From: Patescibacteria group bacterium
Lineage (GTDB): Bacteria; Patescibacteriota; Minisyncoccia; Phycocordibacterales; JAGLOS01
DNA: 13,905 nucleotides
Assembly (NCBI GenBank): GCA_018814635.1
Contig: JAHIYV010000055.1
Location: 1 to 13,905 of the forward strand
Direction: 5' to 3'
Below, piece after piece: positions 6,386 to 13,616 of the stretch; position 1 is the stretch's first letter, and every line of letters begins with the position of its first letter. Both the position numbers and the translations under genes were made by a program. Below the pieces are notes generated by a model that did no database searches, had not been told where the DNA came from, and was given only the letters and a program-made list of their open reading frames with translations.

Positions 6386-7417
6386 ATGAATGATAAAAAA
6401 CATATCTTTTTACTAAAGGGAAAGAGAGTAATCAAATCTTTATATTGCGTAGCTTTTATACTAGCAATGGTTGGTGTTTTTGTTTTCTTGCCAACTAAAA
6501 TTTATGCTGAAGAAACTGGAGGGTTTGGCGATTTTTTTGTAGTCACCCAACCCCCAACAAGGTTAGATGATTTTATGTCAAGCTTTAGTGGTTTTGTTAA
6601 TAATAACGACAACGAGGCTTCTTTCGTGTGGTTTGAGGTGGGAAGAAACGGGGTGTTTGAAAAAAGCTCAAACAAACAAAGAGAAATAGGAAAAAGCGAT
6701 TTTGCAAATCAAATTTATCACCTAGAAAAAGGTGCTAGGTATGTATATCGCGCCGCGGCTAGACACGAGAAAACGGGTGAAATTAAATATGGAGAAACAA
6801 AAACATTTATCATTGAAGATTATAGCAAGGCCAAAACTCAGAGACAAACAAGCACAATAGACACTCACACAAATGACCAGCAAACTAACAATACCAACTC
6901 CACCGGCTCTAATAATTCTACAAATTCTGACAACAATAATCAAAACGAAAACAACGACAAGCCAATTATTTTAGAAATAACAACAGAACAAACTGATGAC
7001 CCCAACAACTTAACTGCAAAAAAACCTGCAATACCTACAGACAACACAACAAACACAATTAAACAAAACAAAACCAAAGAGAATATTAACGCCAATTTTA
7101 ATTGGGGTGAATCGCTTCGCGAACAATTTTTTAATACTGATAAAAAAGGCACTATTCTTGTAAATAATAATTTGAAACTCAAAAAAGGAACCCAAAATAA
7201 TCTTGCATTAACCAGCGCAGTTTCCGGTAAAACTATTTTCCCTAATTCAGTGTTTGGGTGGGTGATAGTTATTGTTTTACTTTATTTAATTATTTCACAA
7301 CTACATAATTTTTCTGTCGCCAAAAAAAAGAAAGAAGAGAGAGAAAAAGAACAAGTAAACAAAATAAATAACATTATTAAAATTAGATCAGAAAACAAAA
7401 ACAAAGCTTTTGCTTAA
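6386..7417 (+). CDS. Secreted, membrane-anchored surface protein with Asn/Thr-rich stalk
   Basis: A protein of 343 residues with four parts. A signal peptide (basic GKR, hydrophobic 19-37, then KIYAEE, cleavage probably after A41) precedes an extracellular domain of about 45-135 that looks like a fibronectin-III-type beta fold (FVWFEVGRNGVF, YRAAARHEKTGEIKYGET). Residues about 140-235 are low-complexity and rich in Asn, Thr, Gln and Ser, like a flexible stalk. A C-terminal helix (about 288-308, FGWVIVIVLLYLIISQL) is followed by a highly basic 32-residue cytoplasmic tail. Similar architectures are common on the surface of CPR cells, where attachment to a host is suspected. An in-frame ATG at 6329 lies inside the inverted repeat and upstream of the -10 box, so I prefer ATG 6386. 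No specific family name is justified. Confidence 0.8.
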   Translation: MNDKKHIFLLKGKRVIKSLYCVAFILAMVGVFVFLPTKIYAEETGGFGDFFVVTQPPTRLDDFMSSFSGFVNNNDNEASFVWFEVGRNGVFEKSSNKQREIGKSDFANQIYHLEKGARYVYRAAARHEKTGEIKYGETKTFIIEDYSKAKTQRQTSTIDTHTNDQQTNNTNSTGSNNSTNSDNNNQNENNDKPIILEITTEQTDDPNNLTAKKPAIPTDNTTNTIKQNKTKENINANFNWGESLREQFFNTDKKGTILVNNNLKLKKGTQNNLALTSAVSGKTIFPNSVFGWVIVIVLLYLIISQLHNFSVAKKKKEEREKEQVNKINNIIKIRSENKNKAFA

Positions 7418-7470
7418 ACAACCCCAAATCAAATAATACTATTTTCTAAAAACTAATTTGTTTTTTTCTT

Positions 7471-7569
7471 TGTCATTCCGTGTTATCTTCCCCACTTTGT
7501 CCATTCCGTTGAAAAACGGAATCCAGGGGTATATAACCACGATTTCTGGACCCAGAGTACGGGATGACA
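7471..7569. repeat. Palindromic intergenic element of the GTCATTCC type
   Basis: The ends TGTCATTCCGTG (7471-7482) and TACGGGATGACA (7558-7569) are inverted repeats (10/12). Inside are a perfect hairpin ATTCCGTT-GAAA-AACGGAAT (7503-7522) and CCAG/CTGG arms. A second GGGATGACAA follows at 7582-7591. The design matches the widespread bacterial intergenic repeat with GTCATTCC outer arms and a GGAATCCAG inner part. IS1182 transposase homology begins directly after it, at about 7592, so it may mark an insertion or deletion point. Confidence 0.75.
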
Positions 7570-7591
7570 AGAGGTTTGCGAGGGATGACAA

Positions 7592-8095
7592 AATACTATT
7601 CCTAAATTTGATAAACGAAACTTTATGTACAATGAAGATAAAGATGAATTTACCCTGTATAAATAGTCGCAAAGCGAATTTGTAACAGGGTAAATTTGTC
7701 CTCAAGGTAAACCACTGTGTTTTGCTGGGATGGAGGACACAGAGAAAGGTTGTAGAAAATATGTTTGTAAAGATTGTGGTGGTTGTTTAGCTAAAACTAG
7801 GTGTACTAAGGGCAAGAATAGACAAATCCAAGTTAATCAACAATTAGATAAATATAGATCAGGGATGAGAGAAAAACTAAATAGTGAACAAGGTAAAAAG
7901 AAATACCTAGAACGAATGTCTGAAGTAGAAGCTCCATTTGGAAATATACTTTACAACCAAAACGCGAGACAATTTCTGTGTAGAGGAAAACCAATGATTA
8001 AAATTGAGTTTGGGCTTAGTTGTATTGCCCATAATTTTGTTAAAATAGCCAATTGGGCAAAGAAAGACAAAAAGAATAGAGAAAAATTAGAATAA
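7592..8095 (+). pseudogene. IS1182-family transposase, C-terminal remnant interrupted by a palindromic element
   Basis: From 7592 the frame reads IPKFDKRNFMYNEDKDEF, typical of the segment before the zinc-finger-like part of IS1182 transposases. It is broken by a 45-bp palindrome (7652-7696) carrying in-frame TAG and TAA. It then resumes in the same frame with CPQGKPLCFAGMEDTEKGC, YVCKDCGGCLAKTRCTKGKNR and the C-terminal YLERMSEVEAPFGNILYN and CIAHNFVKIANWA. The Cys-rich CPxG...CxxC...C pattern and the VEAPFG-type motif are family hallmarks (DDE transposase, DDE_Tnp_1_6 type). The N-terminal two thirds and the first catalytic residues are absent. An ATG at 7730 could start a 121-residue fragment, but this is certainly not an active enzyme. 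Confidence 0.85.
7652..7696. mobile_element. Short palindromic element, ACCCTGT family, copy 1 (inserted in the transposase)
   Basis: ATTTACCCTGT (7648-7658) and ACAGGGTAAAT (7685-7695) are exact inverted repeats, with a central TCGC-AAA-GCGA mini-hairpin. Protein homology stops at GAATTT (7646-7651) and resumes at TGT CCT (7697), so about 45 bases were inserted without shifting the frame. The right end, TAACAGGGTAAAT, is identical to the end of copy 2 (10754-10766) and to the 3' end of the GIY-YIG gene (minus strand 13345-13333). The exact insertion boundary is uncertain by a few bases because AATTT occurs on both sides. Confidence 0.75.
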
Positions 8096-8121
8096 TTGAA
8101 TAGTTTACTTGGAAAGACAAC

Positions 8122-8148
8122 AACAATGGTCATGTCCTGACCATTGTT
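8122..8148. repeat. Perfect 11-bp stem-loop
   Basis: AACAATGGTCA (8122-8132) and TGACCATTGTT (8138-8148) around TGTCC. It lies 27 bases after the transposase remnant, where an IS1182 terminal or terminator hairpin could be. No U-tract follows. The role is unknown. Confidence 0.7.
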
Positions 8149-8173
8149 CATGCTGACTTAGTTTCAGATGGAG

Positions 8174-8199
8174 GCTTTTTTGTCAGATTACAAAAAAGC
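8174..8199. repeat. Perfect 10-bp stem-loop with A/T-rich arms
   Basis: GCTTTTTTGT (8174-8183) and ACAAAAAAGC (8190-8199) around CAGATT. The region 8096-8372 holds this hairpin, the one at 8122-8148 and no gene; it is probably IS debris. The hairpin might serve as a weak terminator. Confidence 0.55.
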
Positions 8200-8372
8200 A
8201 AAAGAGTTTTTAGACAGCCTGCTTGGATAGGATAATTAATTATAGATAGATGCGTACACTAATACTTTTATTTTTACATTTTTGAACATATTGTTACAAA
8301 AATCAATCTCCAAGAAACAAATGGGCCCCAAGTTATAGCGGTACAAACCCGATCCGAAGGGATGGAAGAAGT

Positions 8373-9635
8373 TTAAAATTTCACATCATCAATTTCCCAT
8401 GGATATAGTTGTTCTATCTTTTTATTTGTTTTATCGTCTTTTTTATTATAAACAGCGCAATAAAGTTTTTTAACTTTATACTTTTCGTTAAAATAATTTA
8501 TTGCAGTTGGATTAAATCTTGTAAAATGTAACTTTACTTCTATTGGAATAATCTGATTTTTTATTCTTAAAATAAAATCTATTTCTTTTTTATCTTTTGT
8601 TCTCCAATAGAAAATATTGTCTTTGCCATGTTTTTTAACTAATTCTGAAAAAATAGCTGTTTCAAATATGTTGCCAAGAATTTCTTTTTGCAATTCTTTG
8701 AGCCATAGCATTTGTGCTAAACCACTATCATAAAAAAATATTTTAGGGGTTTTAAAAAGCTCTGACCTAATATTTTGATGAAATGGTTTTACTAATTTAA
8801 TAATATAGATGTTTTCCAAAATAAACAGATATTTTTCAACTGTCTGGCTAGCAATATTACAAGTATTGGCAAGTTCGGCAACATTTAACAACTGCCCGCT
8901 TTGACTGGACAAAACTTCAAGTAATTTATTAAATTTAGTAATATCTTTAATATCAGCCAAATCCCTGATATCTTTTTTAATGTAAGTATCAATAATTTGC
9001 TGGAGATATTTTTCTTTTTGTTCACTTTCAGGAGTTAAAACGATTTTAGGATAACCACCATATAAAACATATTCTTTAAAAAATTCTCTTAATTCATTTT
9101 GCTTTTTTTCTGTTACATTTTTTATTTTATGATTCCAATAATAATTTTTAAATATCAAAAATTCTTCAAAAGACAAATTAAAAATTTCAAAATTAACTGT
9201 TATTCCAACCAAAGAATCTTTAAATTTATTTTTTATATCAAAACTTGATGATCCTGACACGATAAGTTTAATATTTTTGTGATGATCTGCGATTAATTTA
9301 AGAAATTGCGATGGATTACTCAAATATTGAATCTCGTCTATAAAAACAAACAATCTTTTTTTCTCCAGCGTTGCTTTATAACCTTCTTCTTCAAGATGTT
9401 TAATAAATTCATTTACTCCAGAATCTAAAATTTTAACAAAACGAGAATCTTCTAAGTCAATATAATAAACAGGGCATTTCTTTTCTTTGAGATAGTTTTG
9501 CAATAAATTCAAAATGCTGGTTTTGCCAACTTGTCTAGCTCCGTGTAAAACAATAATATCATCAGCAAAAAGATATTTTTTAATTTCTTTAACAATTATT
9601 CTGCTAAAGATTTTTTTAGGCTTAATATTTTTCAT
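8373..9635 (-). CDS. AAA-type ATPase with C-terminal DUF4143 nuclease-like domain
   Basis: A protein of 420 residues in the typical two-part form of this family. The N-terminal ATPase has Walker A GARQVGKTS (32-40), Walker B RLFVFIDE (94-101) and SGSSSFDI (127-133, sensor-like). A winged-helix-like middle (about 235-285) precedes DUF4143 with GNIFETAIFSEL (321-332) and a PD-(D/E)xK-like pattern: EIDFIL (D353) and PIEVK (E366, K368). These genes are widespread in archaea and small bacteria, often singly and often transferred; the substrate is not established. A promoter (9652-9680) places the start about 10 bases before ATG 9635, with no Shine-Dalgarno. Codons look more A/T-rich than in recJ or comEC next door, with few GC-ending codons, which suggests a later arrival. 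It stands alone between repeat-rich spacers. Confidence 0.92.
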   Translation of the reverse strand: MKNIKPKKIFSRIIVKEIKKYLFADDIIVLHGARQVGKTSILNLLQNYLKEKKCPVYYIDLEDSRFVKILDSGVNEFIKHLEEEGYKATLEKKRLFVFIDEIQYLSNPSQFLKLIADHHKNIKLIVSGSSSFDIKNKFKDSLVGITVNFEIFNLSFEEFLIFKNYYWNHKIKNVTEKKQNELREFFKEYVLYGGYPKIVLTPESEQKEKYLQQIIDTYIKKDIRDLADIKDITKFNKLLEVLSSQSGQLLNVAELANTCNIASQTVEKYLFILENIYIIKLVKPFHQNIRSELFKTPKIFFYDSGLAQMLWLKELQKEILGNIFETAIFSELVKKHGKDNIFYWRTKDKKEIDFILRIKNQIIPIEVKLHFTRFNPTAINYFNEKYKVKKLYCAVYNKKDDKTNKKIEQLYPWEIDDVKF

Positions 9636-9651
9636 AATTTAACTTAACTTA

Positions 9652-9680
9652 AGCATAGGCTAAACCTAAATTAAAGTCAA
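9652..9680 (-). promoter_or_regulatory. Promoter of the ATPase gene
   Basis: Minus strand TTGACT (9680-9675), a 17-base spacer, TATGCT (9657-9652). The expected start is near 9645, giving a leader of about 10 bases before ATG 9635. The repeated TTAAGTTAAGTTAA directly downstream might bind a regulator. Confidence 0.6.
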
Positions 9681-9698
9681 GTTATGTTTTGGTTATTG

Positions 9699-9769
9699 GT
9701 TTAGCGCTGGTGAGGAGTGATGGGAGCCGAGCTCCCGTCATCTCACCTGCCTTGATTATGTCACTAAAC
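9699..9769. repeat. Large compound palindrome (cruciform-like)
   Basis: Three nested stems: GTTTAGCG (9699-9706) with CACTAAAC (9762-9769), GGTGAG (9709-9714) with CTCACC (9742-9747), and GGGAGC (9722-9727) with GCTCCC (9731-9736) around CGA. The outer stem has one G-U pair on the minus strand. It overlaps the end of the decayed gene at 9756-10043 and ends 19 bases from the ATPase -35 box. No U-tract follows, so an RNA structure or a REP-like element is more likely than a terminator. Confidence 0.6.
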
Positions 9770-10043
9770 TTGCTATTTCATCAGCGCAATTTGGGTCGAG
9801 AAAATTTTTCACTTCTTGAAATTTCAAATAATGTTAGGGATATGAGAAGTTTCACCGACTTCCTTATTATTATTTTATCACATTTGAAAAGCATTAACGC
9901 GCTTTTTCTTGAACTTCATATACTTTGTTATGTGCCATATGACGCAGGGCAAAATTTTATTCTGATTTTTCTAGCAAACATTCAATCTCGCCACGCATAA
10001 ATCCATCAATTTGAACAGTTACGGAATAAAAAGATTTTCGCAA
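9756..10043 (-). pseudogene. Decayed small gene at the end of the secretion operon
   Basis: A good Shine-Dalgarno GAGGAG (10056-10051) stands before TTG 10043, 19 bases after the membrane-protein stop. The frame reads RKSFYSVTVQIDGFMRGEIECLLEKSE, then TAA (9957-9959), continues in the same frame as NFALRHMAHNKVYEVQEKAR, then TAA (9894-9896). After frame changes, protein-like stretches NNKEVGETSHIPNII and LKFQEVKNFLDPNCADEIASLVT follow, with a stop at 9756. I read this as one gene of about 95 codons broken by two stops and at least one frameshift. The family is not recognised. Alternatively only the first 28 codons are a real short gene. The plus-strand frame over the same bases is a shadow. 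Confidence 0.4.
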
Positions 10044-10062
10044 TTTTTTCTCCTCAAGTGGG

Positions 10063-10536
10063 TTATTTTAATTTTTTTCCGAGCATTGATAGAGCTTTGT
10101 GTTGGCGAGAGAAATTTTCGGCTTTAATTGTTAGGTAAAAAAAGATTGTTGACATAGGAAGTATGTTTAATACAGGAATTAGTTCTATCAGCAACAGAAT
10201 AAGCCTTTTTGCCATTTTTTTTGAAAAAAGACTAACGCCATTGGAGCGAAAATATAAAATTATCACAAAAGAAATGAGCAAACTTAAAAAGGTAGAGATA
10301 GCTGTTAGAGCTGCAGATAAGCCCTGTCCGGCAATTGGAATAATGTTAATGCCCAAAAGAAGGAAACTCACAAAAGGATCCAGTAAATCATCGGTTAGCG
10401 TAAACATATACATTACCCAAACAGTAGGTCCCTCAAGTTTATTCCCCCCTCCCCCGCCTGCGGCGGTTTTTGTATTTTCCTCCTTAGAAGGCTTAAAATA
10501 TCTAGGAGAGATTTTTGGAGAGAGATTTCTTTTCAT
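10063..10536 (-). CDS. Small polytopic membrane protein of the type IV secretion-like operon
   Basis: A protein of 157 residues. The N-terminal 40 are basic and end in a glycine run (AAGGGGGNK). Hydrophobic segments lie at about 54-66, 70-96 and 108-136, and the tail is basic. Small multi-span proteins like this often sit downstream of the VirB4-like ATPase in CPR clusters and may be part of the membrane channel, but no named family is recognised. The ATG at 10536 has no Shine-Dalgarno. The natural link to virB4 is interrupted by about 310 bases of repeat-bounded DNA (10553-10860), so a new promoter may be needed; AT-rich TTATTTTATAT directly upstream is a weak candidate. Confidence 0.75.
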   Translation of the reverse strand: MKRNLSPKISPRYFKPSKEENTKTAAGGGGGNKLEGPTVWVMYMFTLTDDLLDPFVSFLLLGINIIPIAGQGLSAALTAISTFLSLLISFVIILYFRSNGVSLFSKKMAKRLILLLIELIPVLNILPMSTIFFYLTIKAENFSRQHKALSMLGKKLK

Positions 10537-10552
10537 ATATAAAATAATTTCT

Positions 10553-10860
10553 AATTTCTAATTTTGAATCAATTTTGAATAACTTAATTTTTAATTTTCT
10601 TAGCTAAAAAAGGCGTTTCTCGAGGAAGTGGAGCGAAGCGGAACAATGGGAAAAAGACTATCCTGGTTTTACTTATGTAATCTTTATTTGATCTTTTTAA
10701 CATTTTTACTCTGTTCACCCTGTGAAATTCCGCAAAGCGGATGCGAAGCAATTTAACAGGGTAAATTTTTCATTTTGATTTTTAAATTTTACATTATTGC
10801 TGTTTTATCATTAAATCATTAGAAAATTAGATATTGATTCAAAATTCAAAATTAGAAATT
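10553..10860. repeat. Spacer bounded by 17-bp inverted repeats within the secretion operon
   Basis: AATTTCTAATTTTGAAT (10553-10569) and its exact reverse complement (10844-10860) bound about 275 bases that contain the palindrome at 10717-10762 and a GC-richer patch (10608-10650, GAGGAAGTGGAGCGAAGCGG) but no gene that I can support. The virB4 stop codon (10852-10854) lies inside the right arm, so the last two codons of virB4 come from the repeat. The unit looks inserted, or built by successive repeat insertions. Confidence 0.65.
10717..10762. mobile_element. Short palindromic element, ACCCTGT family, copy 2
   Basis: ACCCTGTGAAATT (10717-10729) and AATTTAACAGGGT (10750-10762) are near-perfect inverted repeats, with a central CCGC-AAA-GCGG hairpin (10730-10740). 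Compared with copy 1 the closing pair of the mini-hairpin changed from T-A to C-G, a compensatory change that keeps the fold. The right end continues into TAAATT as in copy 1. Confidence 0.75.
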
Positions 10861-12696
10861 GCTATTGCCATTATTATTCCCACTATTCTTTAATTCTTCC
10901 TTTGCTTTTTTGATTGCAAGTATTTGAGATGGGTCGGATGTAATTATTTGATCTTCTGTATAAGAAGCGATGATTTTCAATGCGACATGTTTCATCCCTG
11001 CGAAAAAAATACCTTCTCCAAGCCCAGATTCTAATAAAAGATATTTTTCCTCTTCTGTTAGGTTAAAAGTTTTTTGCAATATACTTATAGACGCGGACGA
11101 TTGTTTGAGCAACAGTCGCATAGATGAGTTAGTAATAATTGGCAATCCATAAGGAGACAATAAGAAATCGTTTACATCTTGAGTGATTGTTGCTACACCC
11201 AAATAATATTTTCTTCCTCTTTTTACGAGCCCAAAAAGGAACGATGCGGTGTCTTTTGACTTCATCATCCACCACGCCTCGTCAACCACAAGAAGCCGTT
11301 TTCGCAAGTTTCTTCGGATAGCGTTCCAAATATAGTGTGTAACGATAAACATTGCAATTGGTTTTAAGTCATCCTCCATATCTCTGATAGAAAAAACAAT
11401 GAACTTATTATCAATATCTACATTGGTGGGTTCATTCAAAAAACCAGCCCATGAGCCTTGCGTATATTTAGATAATTTCAATACAAGATTCTCAGCCCCC
11501 TCCATTCCAGAGAGAATAAGTTCAAAATCAGAAAGCAAAGGAGGTTCTATATTTTCAAAATCTGATTCGGGAGTAATATCTTTCATTGCGTATGTTTCGG
11601 TAATAGCGCGATCCACAATAGAGTCTTCTTCTGGCGTAAGTCCTCCAAACATAAGTCTAAACAAACCAACAAGAGTAATAACATTTGAACGAAGAACATT
11701 GGCTGGGGATTCATCGTCGCCCGCTTTTGTTAGCTCAAAAGGATTAATGTGGTGTTCTGATACCAGAGAGATATCAAAAAACCTTCCACCCGTCGCTTGG
11801 GCGAGATATTGATATTCGTTTTCTGGGTCTATTACAATAACATCGGTACCAAACATCAAGCTTCGTATAATTTCTAATTTTGTCGCGTATGATTTACCCG
11901 AACCAGAAGTAGCGAAGGTTATAGAGTTAAAATTTTCCAAAGAAAAACGATCAAATAAAACAAGTGACGAATTATGACGATTGATACCATAGAGAATACC
12001 GTGATCCGATGTTAGATCAAAAGAAACAAAAGGGAAAATACTTGAAAGAGGAGAAGAATTTAGTTTTTGATGCACTTGTAATTTGTCTTCGCCAAGAGGT
12101 ATTATGCTCTGAAATCCCTCCTCTTGTTGAAAAATAGCGGGGCGTAAATGAATTAGTTTTGCTTCTAAAAGCGACTGCAGTTCAGAATCCAACCTTTTTA
12201 ATTCTTCGGGGCTGTCCGCGTAAATTGAAATATATATACCAACACTAAATATCTTTTCTTCTGCTCTTTGTAGGCTATCCCGCAAATCTTCAAGGTCTTG
12301 ATATGCCGTTTCAAGAACAGGGTCGCGAACCACACCCTTATCCGCTTGCATATTTATTTGACTTTGGACCTCAGCCACTTTTTTCTGAAATTTTTTTAAC
12401 ATACGAGCTGTATCTTCTGGATGGATGAAAATTGATATATCAAAAACTCTGTCTAGGTTGATGATGGGAGAAAACCAGTTGTCGGTTAAAATTCGCGGAA
12501 ACGAAATGATGAAAAAAGTTTTTACAAATTTATCACCCAGCTCAATATCTCTCGCATTAATTTTTAATGCCGCTGGCGCAATCATATCACGCAACTCTAA
12601 CTCCCCTTTCTTGTCCGGCTCATTTGGAAACGAACCCTCTGGATTTTTTTTATTTTTTGAATTGAAAAATTTCATATCATTACTATTTGTTATCAA
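10852..12696 (-). CDS. VirB4/TraC-family type IV secretion ATPase
   Basis: A protein of 614 residues. The N-terminal half (about 50-230) is the VirB4 (CagE/TrbE/VirB4) region. The C-terminal ATPase has Walker A ATSGSGKS (262-269), VIVIDPENEY (287-295, the HerA/VirB4 DPxxE signature), Walker B LLVVDEA (468-474) and TQDV (505-508). VirB4 proteins power pilus assembly and substrate transfer at the inner membrane. The CPR form comes as a pair with the separate TraC-like protein upstream (stop to start 11 bases). Start: TTG 12696, because GAGG lies about 9 bases upstream; ATG 12675 is the alternative. The C-terminal tail KNSGNNNGNSNF is low-complexity, and its stop lies in an inverted repeat, so the original end may have been longer. 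Confidence 0.93.
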   Translation of the reverse strand: MITNSNDMKFFNSKNKKNPEGSFPNEPDKKGELELRDMIAPAALKINARDIELGDKFVKTFFIISFPRILTDNWFSPIINLDRVFDISIFIHPEDTARMLKKFQKKVAEVQSQINMQADKGVVRDPVLETAYQDLEDLRDSLQRAEEKIFSVGIYISIYADSPEELKRLDSELQSLLEAKLIHLRPAIFQQEEGFQSIIPLGEDKLQVHQKLNSSPLSSIFPFVSFDLTSDHGILYGINRHNSSLVLFDRFSLENFNSITFATSGSGKSYATKLEIIRSLMFGTDVIVIDPENEYQYLAQATGGRFFDISLVSEHHINPFELTKAGDDESPANVLRSNVITLVGLFRLMFGGLTPEEDSIVDRAITETYAMKDITPESDFENIEPPLLSDFELILSGMEGAENLVLKLSKYTQGSWAGFLNEPTNVDIDNKFIVFSIRDMEDDLKPIAMFIVTHYIWNAIRRNLRKRLLVVDEAWWMMKSKDTASFLFGLVKRGRKYYLGVATITQDVNDFLLSPYGLPIITNSSMRLLLKQSSASISILQKTFNLTEEEKYLLLESGLGEGIFFAGMKHVALKIIASYTEDQIITSDPSQILAIKKAKEELKNSGNNNGNSNF

Positions 12697-12707
12697 GTTT
12701 TAAGTCC

Positions 12708-13334
12708 TCAGTTTATTTCCCTATTTGCATTAGCTGGGTTGAATATTTTATAAAACAACTCAATAATTTCTTCTGTCCCCAAGGGTGTTGTTCGTATTCC
12801 CGCGCGCGATAGTCCCTGACGAACAACATTGGCGCGTTGTTCAAGCTGTGAACGACACTCTTCAAAATATTCAAAAGAAGCCTCCTCTTTTTGAGAAGCA
12901 GAGCTCTTTTTTGAGAAAAAACCACCAGCAATTTTTTGGGAAGAAAAACCAGGGTGATAAGGAATTACAAGAAAAAAAGTTTTGGACATAATATTTGTGT
13001 TTTCTGTAAAGCTACGAACAAATTCTATATATTCCCGAATTTGTATTTGCATAAGCTCAGGCATATCTTTTTTGAAGAGTGTTTGCAATAACGCTAAATA
13101 TGGTTTGATGTCAAGTCGGCGAGACTGTATGTATATTTGGGTAGAAAAATCAAGCGAGTTAAGAAAGTTTTGAAATTGATAAAGCACCCCTTTTTGTTCG
13201 TCTTCTGATTTAAGCGCAAAATTAATAGATGACGCCATTAACAACATCCTCATAGAACCATCTTTAAGAATAATGATACCTTCTTTAACTTCTTCAATAG
13301 AAATCAATGTTTGTGATGATTTTGATTTGGTCAT
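12708..13334 (-). CDS. TraC-like protein, N-terminal partner of the VirB4-type ATPase
   Basis: A protein of 208 residues of the kind found directly before virB4 in CPR genomes: IEEVKEGIIILKDGSMRMLL, SSINFALKSEDEQKGVLYQF, FLNSLDFSTQIYIQSRRLDI, then IQIREYIEFV and MSKTFFLVIPYHPG. It has no nucleotide-binding motif. The family resembles the N-terminal part of TraC/VirB4 proteins and is thought to join the secretion ATPase at the membrane. The ATG at 13334 follows directly on the stop of the GIY-YIG remnant (TAA ATG). Because that upstream sequence is repeat-derived, the native leader has been replaced; AGGG, only three bases from the ATG, is a poor Shine-Dalgarno. Confidence 0.9.
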   Translation of the reverse strand: MTKSKSSQTLISIEEVKEGIIILKDGSMRMLLMASSINFALKSEDEQKGVLYQFQNFLNSLDFSTQIYIQSRRLDIKPYLALLQTLFKKDMPELMQIQIREYIEFVRSFTENTNIMSKTFFLVIPYHPGFSSQKIAGGFFSKKSSASQKEEASFEYFEECRSQLEQRANVVRQGLSRAGIRTTPLGTEEIIELFYKIFNPANANREIN

Positions 13335-13596
13335 TTACCCTGTTAAATAAGATTTGAGCCTACTTTTAATAAACATTTTACCATAGTGTGTTTTTAAATA
13401 TTTTTTACGATGTGTAGCATCTTGCTGATTTAAACAACATTCATAATAAATTAACTTTAATGGTTTCCTTTGTTTTGTTGACACAACCATTCCTTTTTGA
13501 TGTTGCTCAAATCTTAATTTTAAATTTTTTGTATAACCTGTATAAAATTTTTTATCTTTTTTAGATTATAGAATGTAGAATATAAACATAATACAT
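13335..13596 (-). pseudogene. GIY-YIG endonuclease (UPF0213-like), frameshifted near the start
   Basis: On the minus strand ATG 13596 begins MYYVYILHSII and meets TAA. One base over, the frame continues as KDKKFYTGYTKNLKLRFEQH, QKGMVVSTKQRKPLKLIYYE, CCLNQQDATHRKKYLKTHYG, KMFIKSRLKSYLTG and ends TAA at 13335. This is a complete single-domain GIY-YIG nuclease: YVY and FYTGYT form the GIY-YIG pair, R in LKLRFEQH and E in LIYYE are the catalytic Arg and Glu. The total of about 87 codons is normal. One frameshift in the A/T-run after residue 11 breaks it. The stop abuts the ATG of the TraC-like gene. Such nucleases make single cuts in DNA, and in CPR genomes short copies are frequent. Confidence 0.85.
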
Positions 13597-13616
13597 TATT
13601 TTGGAAAAATTTAAAA
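13574..13616. repeat. Direct repeat, copy 1 (43 bp, 41 identical)
   Basis: This segment and 13653-13695 match at 41 of 43 bases. Each holds the start codon and 5' leader of a GIY-YIG gene on the minus strand. Similarity continues, with a gap, into the TTTTTTATCTTTT stretches to the left of each copy. Confidence 0.9.

Noticed and set aside
9756..9900. Cobalamin-type riboswitch suggested by GGAAGTCGGTGAAAC on the minus strand
   Set aside because: The neighbouring conserved blocks of that riboswitch are missing, and the stretch reads better as decayed coding sequence.
9894..9959. Recoded TAA codons in the decayed gene
   Set aside because: The other genes use TAA as an ordinary stop, and the known alternative code in CPR lineages reassigns TGA, not TAA; pseudogene decay is simpler.
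9689..10000. Plus-strand frame of 103 codons
   Set aside because: It has no ribosome binding site, starts inside the palindrome region and is antisense to the better-supported decayed minus-strand gene.
10163..10561. Plus-strand frame of 132 codons
   Set aside because: It is the complement of the membrane-protein gene and has no initiation signals.
10608..10660. Short minus-strand protein-like stretch in the operon spacer
   Set aside because: It is about 25 codons long, without start signals and within repeat-rich DNA; it cannot be supported as a gene.
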